In this document: piece after piece, positions 15,698 through 25,367 of the stretch
Numbering within the stretch: position 1 is the first letter of the stretch
How the letters are laid out: every line of letters starts with the position of its first letter
Origin: Pusillimonas sp. MFBS29
Lineage (GTDB): Bacteria; Pseudomonadota; Gammaproteobacteria; Burkholderiales; Burkholderiaceae_B
Direction: 5' to 3'
Assembly: GCF_020687695.1 (NCBI RefSeq)
Contig: NZ_JAJEWL010000004.1
Location: 186,001-250,000, forward strand
DNA length: 64,000 bases
Position numbers and translations under genes: made by a program
Notes under the pieces: generated by a model
Told to the model about the DNA's origin: nothing
The model's input: the letters and a program-made list of their open reading frames with translations, nothing else
The model's database searches: none

Positions 15698-17179
15698 ATG
15701 TCGCAACAGCCGAACCAAGAACCCAAACCTCTCCTGATCAACGGTGAATGGGTCGCGGGCGGAGCCGAAACTTTCGACTCCATCAATCCCGCCAACGGAC
15801 AGGTGAACTATCGGCTGCCCGTCGCCACGCAGGCACAGGTTGACGCCGCCGTCGCCTCGGCCAAGGCAGCAGCCGCACAGCCTGCCTGGAAAAACATGTT
15901 GCCCCATGTGCGCGCTCAATTGCTGATGCGCATGGCCGACCTTATTGTGCAGAACGGCGAAGAGTTCGCGCGCCTGCAAATGCAGGAGAACGGCAAGGTC
16001 TGGTCCGAGTGCAAGACGCAGGCAGCCAGCGCTGCGGCGACTTTCCGCTATTACGCCGCCGTATGCGAAACCATGGGTTCCGAGGTCACGCCATCACGGG
16101 GCAACTACTTGTCCATGACGGCCTACGAGCCCTATGGCGTTGTTGCTGCCATTACGCCCTGGAATTCGCCCCTGACCATGGAAGCGCAAAAAGTCGCTCC
16201 GGCACTGGCTGCAGGCAATGCCGTCATTCTCAAGCCTTCGGAAGTCACACCCTCTCCCGCGTTACTGCTTGGCAAGATAGGCCTGGAAGCCGGCCTGCCC
16301 CCTGGCATTCTGAATATACTGACCGGCGACGGCGCCGTTACCGGCAAGGCGCTGGTCCAGCACCGTGACGTACGCATGGTGTCGTTTACCGGCGGCACGG
16401 CCACCGGCCGCAGCATAGGCATGATCGCGGCCGAACGCCTGATTCCGGTCGCACTCGAGCTGGGCGGGAAGTCTCCTCACATCGTCTTTGAAGACGCCAA
16501 CCTGGAAGCGGCAGTCGAGAACATCATCGGCGGTATCTTCGAGGGCAGTGGCCAGTCCTGCGTAGCCGGCTCACGCTTGTTCGTGCAACGCAGCGTGCAC
16601 GACAGGCTGCTTGATATGCTGGTCAAGCGCAGCAGCGAAATCAAGGTCGATCAGCCTGAAGCTGCTGGGGCCGAGATGGGCCCAGTAGCCAGCTTCGGTC
16701 ATCGGGACCGCATAGAAAAATTCGTGGCATCGGCCACGGAACAAGGCGGCCGTATTGTCCTGGGCGGCAAGCGCCCTGAAGGCAAGCAATTCGACAACGG
16801 CGCATTCTTCCTGCCGACCATCATTGCCGGCCTGACCAATCAAGCCACAGCGGTACGCGAAGAGATCTTCGGGCCCGTGCTGTGCGTGCTGCCTTTCGAT
16901 GACGAGGCCGACCTGATCGCCCAGGCCAACGACAGCCTGTATGGCCTGGCGTCGGGCATCTGGACGGCAAACTATCAACGCGCCTGGCGCGTGGCACGCG
17001 CCCTGGAAACAGGTCTGGTCTGGATCAACACCTACAAGCAACTCTCGATCTCGACACCATTTGGCGGCTTCAAGGACAGCGGCCTGGGGCGTGAGAAAGG
17101 CACCGGCGGCCTGCGTCTGTATCAGCAAAGCAAAGGTATCTACTGGAGCATGGATCCCAACAATATGGACCAAGGGTAA
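15698..17179 (+). CDS. NAD(P)-dependent aldehyde dehydrogenase
   Basis: A 493-residue ALDH-superfamily enzyme oxidising an aldehyde to the acid. The catalytic cysteine is Cys288 in GQSCVAGSR and the general base Glu254 in ALELGGKSP; the cofactor site FTGGTATGRSIG and the oxyanion Asn in TPWNSPL are present. The sequence type resembles betaine-aldehyde / 2-hydroxymuconic-semialdehyde dehydrogenases, but the substrate cannot be fixed. GGAG precedes the ATG. It is followed by a 3-hydroxyisobutyrate-dehydrogenase-like gene and an IclR gene, suggesting a semialdehyde intermediate in organic-acid breakdown. Confidence 0.92.
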   Translation: MSQQPNQEPKPLLINGEWVAGGAETFDSINPANGQVNYRLPVATQAQVDAAVASAKAAAAQPAWKNMLPHVRAQLLMRMADLIVQNGEEFARLQMQENGKVWSECKTQAASAAATFRYYAAVCETMGSEVTPSRGNYLSMTAYEPYGVVAAITPWNSPLTMEAQKVAPALAAGNAVILKPSEVTPSPALLLGKIGLEAGLPPGILNILTGDGAVTGKALVQHRDVRMVSFTGGTATGRSIGMIAAERLIPVALELGGKSPHIVFEDANLEAAVENIIGGIFEGSGQSCVAGSRLFVQRSVHDRLLDMLVKRSSEIKVDQPEAAGAEMGPVASFGHRDRIEKFVASATEQGGRIVLGGKRPEGKQFDNGAFFLPTIIAGLTNQATAVREEIFGPVLCVLPFDDEADLIAQANDSLYGLASGIWTANYQRAWRVARALETGLVWINTYKQLSISTPFGGFKDSGLGREKGTGGLRLYQQSKGIYWSMDPNNMDQG

Positions 17180-17239
17180 ACCACCCGGTTTGATACACCG
17201 CACTCAACAAAAACAAGCGCAGTTTCAAGGAAAAATATC

Positions 17240-18130
17240 ATGTCATCAGAAATCAAAGCCATTGGCTTTATCGGCGTCGGCGTCATGGGCGAACCCATCT
17301 GCCGTCATATCGCTACCAAAAGCGGTGTGCCAGTACTCGCCTTCGACCGCGACACAGCCCCTTTGCAGCGCCTGGCCGAACACGGTGTCAAAGCCGTCAC
17401 TGCAGCCGAAATCTCGGCGCAGGCCGACATTATTTTCATGTCCCTGCCCTCGGGCGAGATTGTGGAAAAAGTAGTCATGGGCGAAAACAACGACGGTCTG
17501 CTGGGCAATGGCCGCGCCGGCCAACTGATCGTTGACCTGAGTACATCCCCGGTAGACCTGAGCCGCCGTATTGCCGCAGCGCTGGCCGAACGCGGCTTGC
17601 GTTTTGCCGATGCACCCGTCATGCGCACCCGCAGTGCTGCCGAAGCCGGCACGCTGGCCGTGCCCGTCGGTGCCGATAACGATGTCTTCGCCATCATCAA
17701 GCCTTTGATCGATACCTTTGCATCCGACGTAACTCACGTTGGTGGTATAGGTGCCGGTCAGGTGGTCAAGATCCTGAACAATATGGTGTTGTATGAAACC
17801 GTGCTGGCGCTAAGCGAAGCACGTGCCATAGGGGCGCGCGCGGGCGTTGATCCCGATCGCCTGTTCTCGGCCATGTCCACGGGCTCAGCCGACAGTTTTG
17901 CCCTGCGCAATCACGGCATGAAGGCCATCGCACCACAAAACTTCCCGGAGAAGGCCTTCCCTGTTTCCTACGCCAAGAAAGACTTGCTGTACGCCGTAGG
18001 GCTGGCCGAGCAGGTGGGCGTGGACGCAACCGGCGCGAAAAATCTTGTGGCGTGTTTCGACCAGGCGATTGCCGCCGGCCACGGCGACAAGTATGCGCCG
18101 GCAATCTCGCTGGTGTTTGAAGGCAAGTAA
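17240..18130 (+). CDS. NAD(P)-dependent beta-hydroxyacid dehydrogenase (3-hydroxyisobutyrate dehydrogenase family)
   Basis: A 296-residue enzyme of the beta-hydroxyacid dehydrogenase family, which interconverts 3-hydroxy acids and semialdehydes. The Rossmann motif GFIGVGVMGEPICRHI is at the N-terminus, the substrate loop is DAPVMRTRSAAEAGTL (where most members have DAPVSGG), and the catalytic lysine is Lys177 in GAGQVVKILNN. The altered substrate loop, with MRTRSAAEAG in place of the usual SGG, implies a substrate other than hydroxyisobutyrate; tartronate-semialdehyde or sulfolactaldehyde-type reductases are relatives. GGA precedes the ATG. It lies 60 bases after the aldehyde dehydrogenase and is probably cotranscribed. 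Confidence 0.9.
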   Translation: MSSEIKAIGFIGVGVMGEPICRHIATKSGVPVLAFDRDTAPLQRLAEHGVKAVTAAEISAQADIIFMSLPSGEIVEKVVMGENNDGLLGNGRAGQLIVDLSTSPVDLSRRIAAALAERGLRFADAPVMRTRSAAEAGTLAVPVGADNDVFAIIKPLIDTFASDVTHVGGIGAGQVVKILNNMVLYETVLALSEARAIGARAGVDPDRLFSAMSTGSADSFALRNHGMKAIAPQNFPEKAFPVSYAKKDLLYAVGLAEQVGVDATGAKNLVACFDQAIAAGHGDKYAPAISLVFEGK

Positions 18131-18255
18131 TATCCCATGCCCATGCGCGTCGGCATCCGGCGCACATGGGCCACACCAGCACCACTGCGGTCATCCGGGA
18201 TGGCCTGTATGGCATAATCAGACACCATAATAAATATCAACTTTCCGCCTGCCCC

Positions 18256-18990
18256 ATGAGCCCCTCTATCGTTCAGGAAGGCGACGGCGTCGCCGCCGTT
18301 GACCGCGCCCTGCTCATTGTCGATGTCATTGCGCAACGTGGCGAACCAATCACCCTGGCCGATTTATCGCGCGCCACCGGCTTTTACAAAAGCACGCTGC
18401 TGCGCCTGATCGCATCGCTGGAAAGGGCTTCGCTGGTTGTTCGGCGCAACGATGGCCGTTACGCACTGGGCTCTTATGCTCATCAGTTGGGACGGTGCTA
18501 CGAAGATGCCTACCACCTGTCCGAAGTTGTGCAACCTTTGCTGCATGGCATGGTCGAGAAGGGTAGTGAAAGCGCCTCTTTCCATACTTATCACGACGCG
18601 CAATCGCGCATTTGCCTGCTGCGCGTAGACTCACATCATTCAACGCTGGACAGCATACGTGTGGGCGACCTTCTGCCCCTGGACAGAGGTGCAGCAGGAA
18701 AACTGATTGTGTGGCACAGCCAGGGCGTCGCTCCGGCGCCTGAAGATGATCTGCTGACGCTGTCCATGGGAGAACGCGATCCGAACTGCGCAGCGGTGGC
18801 CAGCCCCGTGTTTGGGCCAGGCAACGAGTTTTGCGGCGCCATTTCGCTTTCGGGTCCCAAAGAGCGTTTCACCGCCGCCGCGATCAAGAAGATGTCGCGC
18901 ATGGCGCTGCAGGCAGCCGAACAAGCCACGCTGACTCTGGGCGGACACTGGCCCGCAAAACGCAAGCCAGCTACCAGCCGCCGAGCCTAA
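18256..18990 (+). CDS. IclR-family transcriptional regulator
   Basis: A 244-residue regulator: N-terminal winged helix (ITLADLSRATGFYKSTLLRLIASLERASLV) and a C-terminal IclR effector domain ending in SPVFGPGNEFCGAISLSGPKERF. The ATG at 18256 gives the family's usual N-terminus (AVDRALLIVDVI soon after the start); longer starts add unconserved residues. It follows the dehydrogenase gene by 125 bases and is the natural candidate to bind the two operator modules between the Bug gene and ALDH. Its stop overlaps the end of the convergent gene at 18987. Confidence 0.9.
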   Translation: MSPSIVQEGDGVAAVDRALLIVDVIAQRGEPITLADLSRATGFYKSTLLRLIASLERASLVVRRNDGRYALGSYAHQLGRCYEDAYHLSEVVQPLLHGMVEKGSESASFHTYHDAQSRICLLRVDSHHSTLDSIRVGDLLPLDRGAAGKLIVWHSQGVAPAPEDDLLTLSMGERDPNCAAVASPVFGPGNEFCGAISLSGPKERFTAAAIKKMSRMALQAAEQATLTLGGHWPAKRKPATSRRA

Positions 18991-19304
18991 AACCCGACCA
19001 CCAGACCAGGCAGGTCGACGGTTATGCGGGGCTTTTGCAACGCCAGGGCGGTATGGCTGGCAAATTCCTGAAGCATCTGGGGATTTTCCTGCAACTGGGC
19101 ATGGCCAAGCGCATCGGCAACGCCCAGAATTTTATCGAGCAGCAGAATCTTGCCACTGGGTCGCAAGGGCTCGCAACCGAGCCGAACCCAGGTTGCGTCG
19201 AACCACTCGCGCGAAGCCTGTGACCCGGCATTGTCAGGCTCGACATCGACGCTGGCTTCCAACGATTGCCGGCTGTTGAAGATAATTTCTACCGCACTAC
19301 GCAT
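18987..19304 (-). CDS. Conserved hypothetical protein
   Basis: A 105-residue protein I cannot assign. A good ribosome site (AGGGGGC) precedes the ATG, supporting a real gene. It has no signal peptide or membrane segment; the middle reads EPLRPSGKILLLDKILGVADALGHAQLQ and looks like a compact soluble alpha/beta fold. It lies 36 bases downstream of the DUF1840 gene on the same strand and is probably in one operon with it; its end overlaps the convergent IclR gene by four bases. Confidence 0.6.
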   Translation of the reverse strand: MRSAVEIIFNSRQSLEASVDVEPDNAGSQASREWFDATWVRLGCEPLRPSGKILLLDKILGVADALGHAQLQENPQMLQEFASHTALALQKPRITVDLPGLVVGF

Positions 19305-19340
19305 AAAGCCCCCTATGGCTTGTAAAGACAGACGCCTGTT

Positions 19341-19685
19341 TTACCACGACGGCGCCGGCTCCCAGATAACATCGGCGTCGTGATCGCGCGACAGACGCAA
19401 CATGGCCAGCAGGGGGAAAGCACGGCGGCGGAAGCTGACAGGCTCGGAAATGGGATGTTTTTTCGAGTCGTTATCGTCAGCGTCGTCGGGGTATTCGTCT
19501 TCGGTATTGAGCGAGATGGCCTGTTCTATACCTTTGATGGCAGCATCGAGCTGATCGCGAGTGATGACGCCCCTTTCAGGAAGGGTATCAGTGTAGGGCT
19601 TGCCGGCCGCCTTGAGGATAGGCAGCGCATGATGCGCAAACATCAACACTTCGGCAGCCGCTTTAGAGTGAAAGACTATAAGCAT
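19341..19685 (-). CDS. DUF1840 family protein
   Basis: A 114-residue small soluble protein. The opening MLIVFHSKAAAEVLMFAHHALPIL and the central RGVITRDQLDAAIKGIEQAI match my recollection of DUF1840, a short family of unknown function common in betaproteobacteria. The start at 19685 has a GAGGGA ribosome site; an in-frame ATG eight codons upstream is less likely. An acidic linker (EDEYPDDADDNDS) separates the conserved halves. It is divergent from the RHS gene, 95 bases apart. Confidence 0.75.
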   Translation of the reverse strand: MLIVFHSKAAAEVLMFAHHALPILKAAGKPYTDTLPERGVITRDQLDAAIKGIEQAISLNTEDEYPDDADDNDSKKHPISEPVSFRRRAFPLLAMLRLSRDHDADVIWEPAPSW

Positions 19686-19780
19686 TGCAGTTTCCCTCAA
19701 TAGACACATCCATACACTACTCTATCTTCAGAAAGCTGCCAAGCAGCAAGATAAGCGTGTTCATCTTGCCGGGACACGCC

Positions 19781-22700
19781 ATGTCAGGTCAGCCTTATTT
19801 CACACGGTATTTCATCTTGCTGGTCGCAGCGCTTGCCGGCCCTGCACACGCACAAGGCACTTGCAGCCCCCCGGCGCTGGGCGCACCCTGTGCCACCGGC
19901 GGCGTTGCTGCGGCCGGACAGACCGAGCCAGGGTTCAATCTCGGGGTCGGCAATCCCATACACCTGGCCACCGGCAACAAGTACCAGCAGGAAACAGATC
20001 TTCCGGCACACCCTCAATTCCCCGGTCTTGAACTCGTGCGGCACTACAACGCGCTGGACCGGCGCGCATCCATACTGGGCCAAGGCTGGTCCTTGTCGTA
20101 CGACACGCGTCTGTTTCATGCCGGCGGAACCTGGCAGATCGTGCAGGCCGACGGCAGCCGCATCCAGTATGCCGGCTTACAGGGCAAGCCCGTTGCCAAT
20201 GCGTATGGCACGCTCACTGCACACGGTCATGAATGGATCTGGTCCTGGCCCAACGGGCGTAAGCTGCGATTCAATGCACAAGGTTTTCTAACGCATATCA
20301 CCGCAACAGACGGCACTGCCCTGCGCCTGATACGCAAGCAGCAAGACGGGCCGCTGAACCACTCCCTGGAACGCATCCAAAGCGACCAGGGCGGCCAGCT
20401 GCAGTTCAGCTATCGCGTCCATGCGGGCCAGGCTTACCTGGACCGGGTATCCACCCCACTGGGGCAGTTCGACTACGTTTACGAAAGCGCCGGCACCCAT
20501 GCCGATCCGGCGCATTCCCAGCTGCGCCTGACCGGTGTCATCCGCCCCGACGGCATGCAAAAGCAATATCTGTATGAAGCCAGGCTGCAATCAGGCAACC
20601 CTTATGCCCTTACCGGCATCACCATCGGCAGCGCAAACAAATCGGTATGGCAACGCATGCGCACGTGGGCTTACGACAGCCAAAGCCGCGCCATTCTGTC
20701 CATCGCCGGTCCGCCAGACAGCCAGGCAGGCAAGCTGCACCTGAGTTATCCCCGCCAGGCCGGGATCAACCAAAGCGGCCTGACTATCGTCACCAACGCC
20801 AGCGGGCAGACCACCCGCTTTCATACCGCCGTCGCGCATGATCGCCACGTGCTCACCCAGGTCAGTGGCGCCTGGTGTCCAGCCTGTCCTGCACCAGGCA
20901 GCGCCGCTGAATACGATGCACGGGGTCGTCTGATGCATATCAACGGCACACGCATACAACGCAACGCTACCGGCCGGCTCACCGCCATATACCCGTGGGC
21001 ACCAGGCTGGCCCGGTCTGGTGCTGCATCATCCCGAGCACGGCCTGCGCCAGTCCTGGCATTCATCCCTGACCGGTACGGAACACATGCTGTACAACCCT
21101 CGTCGCCTGCCCATGCAGCGCCGCTTTCAGAATGGCGATACGCACGATTATCAGTATGACGCCCAGGGCCGTCCGCTCACCATCACGGCCAGCCACCCTG
21201 GTGCATTACACATCACACGACTCAAATGGCACGGGAACCTGCTCAGGCAGATCCAGCATCAGCACGCATCTGAAACACGAAGCTACGACGCGCTGAACCG
21301 CCTCAGCCAACGCCAGGTCATACGCTCGTCCGCCCTGCCCGGTCTGTCCTTGCGCTATACCGAATCCTTCGAATACGACAACCAACACAGACTGGTGCGC
21401 CATCATCTGCCCGAAGGGGGCTCGCTGTCTTACCAATGGGGCGCAACGGGCCGCCTCAGTACCATCCAGTGGCATGACGCTCGGGGTAAAACCCACGAAG
21501 TCATCGGCAGCAGCCCCGGGGTAGCCGGCTATCGCTACGGCAATGGGCTGCACCTGACCACGCAGGCCAATGCGCAAGGGCAAACCGCGCAGCTAAGGCT
21601 GGGCGCCGTCCGCCAACCGGCACTGCTTACATTGATTCAGCATTACAACCAGCAAGGTCTGGTGCAGCAGGAAAACATTGCAGTACCCAGCCTGAACCAC
21701 CACGAAACCTGGCGTTATGCTTACGACACCCAGGGCAGGCTCATTGGCGCAGACGGCCAGCACCGGCCATCTGCCGATGCCGCCCAGGCAGCCGGCTTGC
21801 AGCACCACCTGTGGCAGGCCTGGTATCCCGACGGCTCACTCGCAGCCCTGCGTCACAATGGCCAGACACACAAGCCGGCCATCACGCGCGATACTTCGGG
21901 CCTGCCCACCCGCATCGCCAACCATCGCCTGCACTACGGGCCACAACGCCGCCTGGAACGGGTCTCCGACCAGGCCGGCCGGTCCATTGCGCGCTATACC
22001 CACAATGCCTATGGCCAACGCATCAGCAAGGTCAGCGCCGGGGCGTACACCGACTACTTTTACCTGCACAACCAACTTGTGGCGGAACGTCGGCATGCCA
22101 CAGAACAAACGCCGGCCGACAACAGCCCTTTCCGGGTAAGCCGTCGCTATATACGTGCCGGCCATACTGTCGTTGGCCTGATTATCTATCCCGACGCTGC
22201 GCAGGGCGATGCCCGGACAGAACCGGGTCAGCTCTATGCCGTGCATACCGACCTGGTGGGCGCGCCCCGCCTGATCACCGACCAAGAGCAGCGCATACGC
22301 TGGCTGGCCAGCTATTACCCTGGCGGCACTGCCTTGCGCGTGGCGGGTGATCTGAACCTCGATCTGCGTCTGCCCGGCCAGGTGTTCGATGCCGAGACGG
22401 GCTGGCACGACAATATCCTGCGCACCTATCATCCGTGGCTGGGTCAGTACCTTGAACCCGACCCGCTGGGGCCCTTGCCGGGAACCCAGGCTCTGGGCTA
22501 CGCGGCACAACAGCCACGTCGCCATATCGACCCCCTGGGTCTTTTGCTGTTTGCCTTCGACGGCACACGACACAGTCCCTCCACCCACAGCAATGTCTGG
22601 AAACTGAGCCAGGGCTATCTTGATGGTCCCGCCCACTATCACTCGGGACCGGGCAATTCCATGTATATCGATTGGGACGCCGTCACGGCCAGTCAGGCAG

Positions 22701-23530
22701 GGCAAATCATCGAAAATCAGTGGCAGTCGTTGCTGAATGAGCTCAGCAAGCCCGGGCGGCTGACCGAATACACACCCATAGACATCATCGGGTACTCGCG
22801 CGGTGCTGCGCTGGCCAGGCACTTTGGCAACCTTGTTAACCAGCACACGCGCGGCAATCTGTTCTCGTACCATGACTCGCAGCGCGGGTCGATTGCGGCC
22901 TGCGTGGATCTGCGCTTCATGGGCCTTTTCGATACCGTCGCCCAATTCGGCCTGGCCGGCAGCCGTAATGCCAACTACGACCTGACCATTGCCGCCAGCT
23001 GGCAATGGGTGGCCCATGCGGTGGCCCTGCATGAACGACGCTGGGCCTTTCCCCTGAGCAGCGCAGAGTCTGGCGGCAATGTCATCGAGGCGCCCTTTAT
23101 CGGCGCTCATTCAGACATAGGCGGGGGCGTACTGCACACCGTCGAACCGGCCGCCCCCGAAGGCGATCTGGCCGATGTAGCCCTGAACTGGATGCTGTGG
23201 CAGGCACGTGCCGCCAACCTGCGCTTCGATCTGTCCAACCCGGCCGACCGGCTAATCACCATCCCCGCCCTGCACGACGAGCGTCCCGCCTTGCTGCGCT
23301 CGGTACAAGACGGTGACCGCCGCGTAATCGACGCTCATGGCGACACCACCCACAACTACCAGGACTATCATCCCGCACTCGGGCACGAGCGGCGCAACAG
23401 CGCCGAGTCCCTGATTACACGGCTTCCCGATTGGCGCAGCACCGCCGGTTCCCGGGTCGGCACCGTTGACATGACCGGCTATGCCCTGTGGCTGCAAGAC
23501 GAGCTGGGCTGGCAGGCTCCGCCCGGTTGA
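19781..23530 (+). CDS. Secreted RHS-repeat protein with C-terminal DUF2235/Tle1-like lipase domain
   Basis: A 1249-residue putative polymorphic toxin. Residues 1-25 look like a Sec signal peptide (FILLVAALAGPAHA). A DUF6531-like segment follows (GNPIHLATGNKYQQETDL, about residues 65-85), then many YD/RHS repeats (YDAQGRPLTI, YDALNRLSQ, YDTQGRLIGA). The RHS core ends in YLEPDPLG (about 890) and the processing motif RRHIDPLGLL (about 912-921). Right after it begins a DUF2235-type alpha/beta hydrolase: FDGT (Asp927), nucleophile elbow GYSRGA (Ser1006), GLFDTVA (Asp1051) and FIGAHSDIGGG (His1110), the pattern of Tle1 phospholipase effectors. No PAAR, VgrG or immunity gene is adjacent; argS follows. 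Domain order is clear; toxin role is inferred. Confidence 0.85.
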   Translation: MSGQPYFTRYFILLVAALAGPAHAQGTCSPPALGAPCATGGVAAAGQTEPGFNLGVGNPIHLATGNKYQQETDLPAHPQFPGLELVRHYNALDRRASILGQGWSLSYDTRLFHAGGTWQIVQADGSRIQYAGLQGKPVANAYGTLTAHGHEWIWSWPNGRKLRFNAQGFLTHITATDGTALRLIRKQQDGPLNHSLERIQSDQGGQLQFSYRVHAGQAYLDRVSTPLGQFDYVYESAGTHADPAHSQLRLTGVIRPDGMQKQYLYEARLQSGNPYALTGITIGSANKSVWQRMRTWAYDSQSRAILSIAGPPDSQAGKLHLSYPRQAGINQSGLTIVTNASGQTTRFHTAVAHDRHVLTQVSGAWCPACPAPGSAAEYDARGRLMHINGTRIQRNATGRLTAIYPWAPGWPGLVLHHPEHGLRQSWHSSLTGTEHMLYNPRRLPMQRRFQNGDTHDYQYDAQGRPLTITASHPGALHITRLKWHGNLLRQIQHQHASETRSYDALNRLSQRQVIRSSALPGLSLRYTESFEYDNQHRLVRHHLPEGGSLSYQWGATGRLSTIQWHDARGKTHEVIGSSPGVAGYRYGNGLHLTTQANAQGQTAQLRLGAVRQPALLTLIQHYNQQGLVQQENIAVPSLNHHETWRYAYDTQGRLIGADGQHRPSADAAQAAGLQHHLWQAWYPDGSLAALRHNGQTHKPAITRDTSGLPTRIANHRLHYGPQRRLERVSDQAGRSIARYTHNAYGQRISKVSAGAYTDYFYLHNQLVAERRHATEQTPADNSPFRVSRRYIRAGHTVVGLIIYPDAAQGDARTEPGQLYAVHTDLVGAPRLITDQEQRIRWLASYYPGGTALRVAGDLNLDLRLPGQVFDAETGWHDNILRTYHPWLGQYLEPDPLGPLPGTQALGYAAQQPRRHIDPLGLLLFAFDGTRHSPSTHSNVWKLSQGYLDGPAHYHSGPGNSMYIDWDAVTASQAGQIIENQWQSLLNELSKPGRLTEYTPIDIIGYSRGAALARHFGNLVNQHTRGNLFSYHDSQRGSIAACVDLRFMGLFDTVAQFGLAGSRNANYDLTIAASWQWVAHAVALHERRWAFPLSSAESGGNVIEAPFIGAHSDIGGGVLHTVEPAAPEGDLADVALNWMLWQARAANLRFDLSNPADRLITIPALHDERPALLRSVQDGDRRVIDAHGDTTHNYQDYHPALGHERRNSAESLITRLPDWRSTAGSRVGTVDMTGYALWLQDELGWQAPPG

Positions 23531-23672
23531 GGCAGCCCGGCAGCCTCCGCCAAGGCAGGCAGCCGCAAATCACGCTATCATTTATACCTTCTTCGCGCCC
23601 GCGCAAACGCTATCTCCGGCCACGGTTTCTCTTGCGCCGCGGCTCTCGTCTTTTTGAATACAGATCCATCTT

Positions 23673-25358
23673 ATGCTTCCAGGGCAACAACAACAGCTTA
23701 TTTCGCTTATCCAGGCCGCCGTCAGCACCATCGTGCCCGAGGCCTCCGCCACCGTGATGCTTGAGCGGCCCAAGATCGCTGCCCACGGCGACATTGCCTG
23801 CAATATCGCCATGCAACTGGCCAAACCAGCCCGGCGCAATCCGCGCGAGCTGGCCCAGCAGATTGTCGAGGCACTGCAAGCCGAACCGGCCACCCAGGCC
23901 TTGATAGCCTCTGCAGAAATTGCCGGCCCGGGCTTTATCAATTTCCGCCTGGCCACTGCCGCCCGGCACGCCGTGCTTGACCAGATCACCCAGGAAGGTG
24001 CGCGCTACGGGCACCTGCCCGCCAACGGGCAAAAACTGATGGTTGAGTTCGTTTCGGCCAACCCAACCGGCCCGCTGCACGTAGGTCACTCGCGCCAGGC
24101 CGCGCTGGGTGACTCCATCTGCCGCCTGTTCACTTCGCAAGGCTACGCAGTCACGCGCGAGTTTTATTACAACGATGCCGGCAATCAGATCGAAAATCTG
24201 GCCATCAGCGTACAGGCCCGCGCGCGTGGCATCGAGCCCGACGCCGCCGACTTTCCCACCGATGGCTACAAGGGCGACTACATCGTGGACATCGCCCGCG
24301 ACTTTCAGGCCGGGGCAACCGTCACCGGCACCGACGGTGTAGCGGTAACCGCTACCGGCAACATCGACAGCCTGGAAGATATCCGGATATTCGCGGTCGC
24401 CTACCTGCGCCGCGAACAAGATCTCGACCTGCAGGCATTCGGCCTGAAGTTCGACAACTATTATCTTGAAAGCTCGCTCTATACCTCGGGCCGCGTCGAG
24501 CAGACCGTTCAGGCACTGATTGCTGGCGGCCACACCTACGAAAGCGAGGGTGCGCTCTGGTTGCGCACGACCGAGCTGAATACCGGCGACGACAAGGACC
24601 GCGTCATGCGCAAGTCCGAAGGCGGCTACACCTATTTCGTGCCCGATGTCGCCTACCACGTGGCCAAATGGGAACGCGGCTTTCATCATGCCATCAATAT
24701 CCAGGGCTCCGACCACCACGGCACCATTGCCCGCGTGCGCGCCGGCCTGCAAGGCCTGAATCTGGGTATCCCCAAAGAATTCCCGGCCTATGTGCTGCAT
24801 AAAATGGTGAAGGTGGTGCGCAACGGCGCCGAGGTCAAGATCTCGAAACGTGCGGGCAGCTATGTCACCATGCGCGACCTGATCGACTGGGTGGGCCAGG
24901 ACGCGGTGCGCTACTTCCTGAGCCAGCGCCGTGCCGATTCCGAATTTGTATTCGACATTGATCTGGCCCTCTCGAAAAGCGAAGAAAACCCGGTGTACTA
25001 TATTCAGTACGCCCACGCACGCATTTGCTCGATGCTGGCCCAGTCGGCTGAATTGGCCGCGCAGGTTCCGTTGGCAGACGTCGGCAAGCTGACCGCCGCC
25101 ACCGAGTTCGCCCTGCTGCAACGCTTGTCCGAATACGGCAGCACGCTTGCACAGGCCACACAAGAGCTTGCCCCGCATCATCTGGCATTCTGGCTGCGCG
25201 ACTGCGCCGCTGATTTCCACGCGTGGTATAACGCCGAACGGGTGTTGGTCGATGACAGCGAGCTCAAGCTTGCACGCCTGCGATTGGCTCAAGCCACTGG
25301 CCATGTCATTGCCAACGGACTCGAATTGCTGGGGGTTTCTGCCCCTGAAAGGATGTAA
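23673..25358 (+). CDS. argS: Arginyl-tRNA synthetase
   Basis: A 561-residue class I aminoacyl-tRNA synthetase charging tRNA-Arg. The N-terminal Add-1 domain ([20 protein letters not shown]) is present, the HIGH motif is HVGH at residues 136-139 ([20 protein letters not shown]), and the KMSKS-equivalent is [17 protein letters not shown], normal for this enzyme. The C-terminal anticodon-binding helices ([28 protein letters not shown]) are complete. Length is normal. The SPOR-domain gene follows by nine bases. Confidence 0.97.
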   Translation: MLPGQQQQLISLIQAAVSTIVPEASATVMLERPKIAAHGDIACNIAMQLAKPARRNPRELAQQIVEALQAEPATQALIASAEIAGPGFINFRLATAARHAVLDQITQEGARYGHLPANGQKLMVEFVSANPTGPLHVGHSRQAALGDSICRLFTSQGYAVTREFYYNDAGNQIENLAISVQARARGIEPDAADFPTDGYKGDYIVDIARDFQAGATVTGTDGVAVTATGNIDSLEDIRIFAVAYLRREQDLDLQAFGLKFDNYYLESSLYTSGRVEQTVQALIAGGHTYESEGALWLRTTELNTGDDKDRVMRKSEGGYTYFVPDVAYHVAKWERGFHHAINIQGSDHHGTIARVRAGLQGLNLGIPKEFPAYVLHKMVKVVRNGAEVKISKRAGSYVTMRDLIDWVGQDAVRYFLSQRRADSEFVFDIDLALSKSEENPVYYIQYAHARICSMLAQSAELAAQVPLADVGKLTAATEFALLQRLSEYGSTLAQATQELAPHHLAFWLRDCAADFHAWYNAERVLVDDSELKLARLRLAQATGHVIANGLELLGVSAPERM

Positions 25359-25367
25359 CGCGCACCT

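Noticed and set aside
23610-25304. 564-codon antisense ORF over argS
   Set aside because: It is the shadow of a conserved argS frame in GC-rich DNA, with low-complexity Gly/Val/His composition and no motifs. Similar long shadows lie over leuA (5456-6439), the RHS gene (21836-23110) and liuD (43252-44562).
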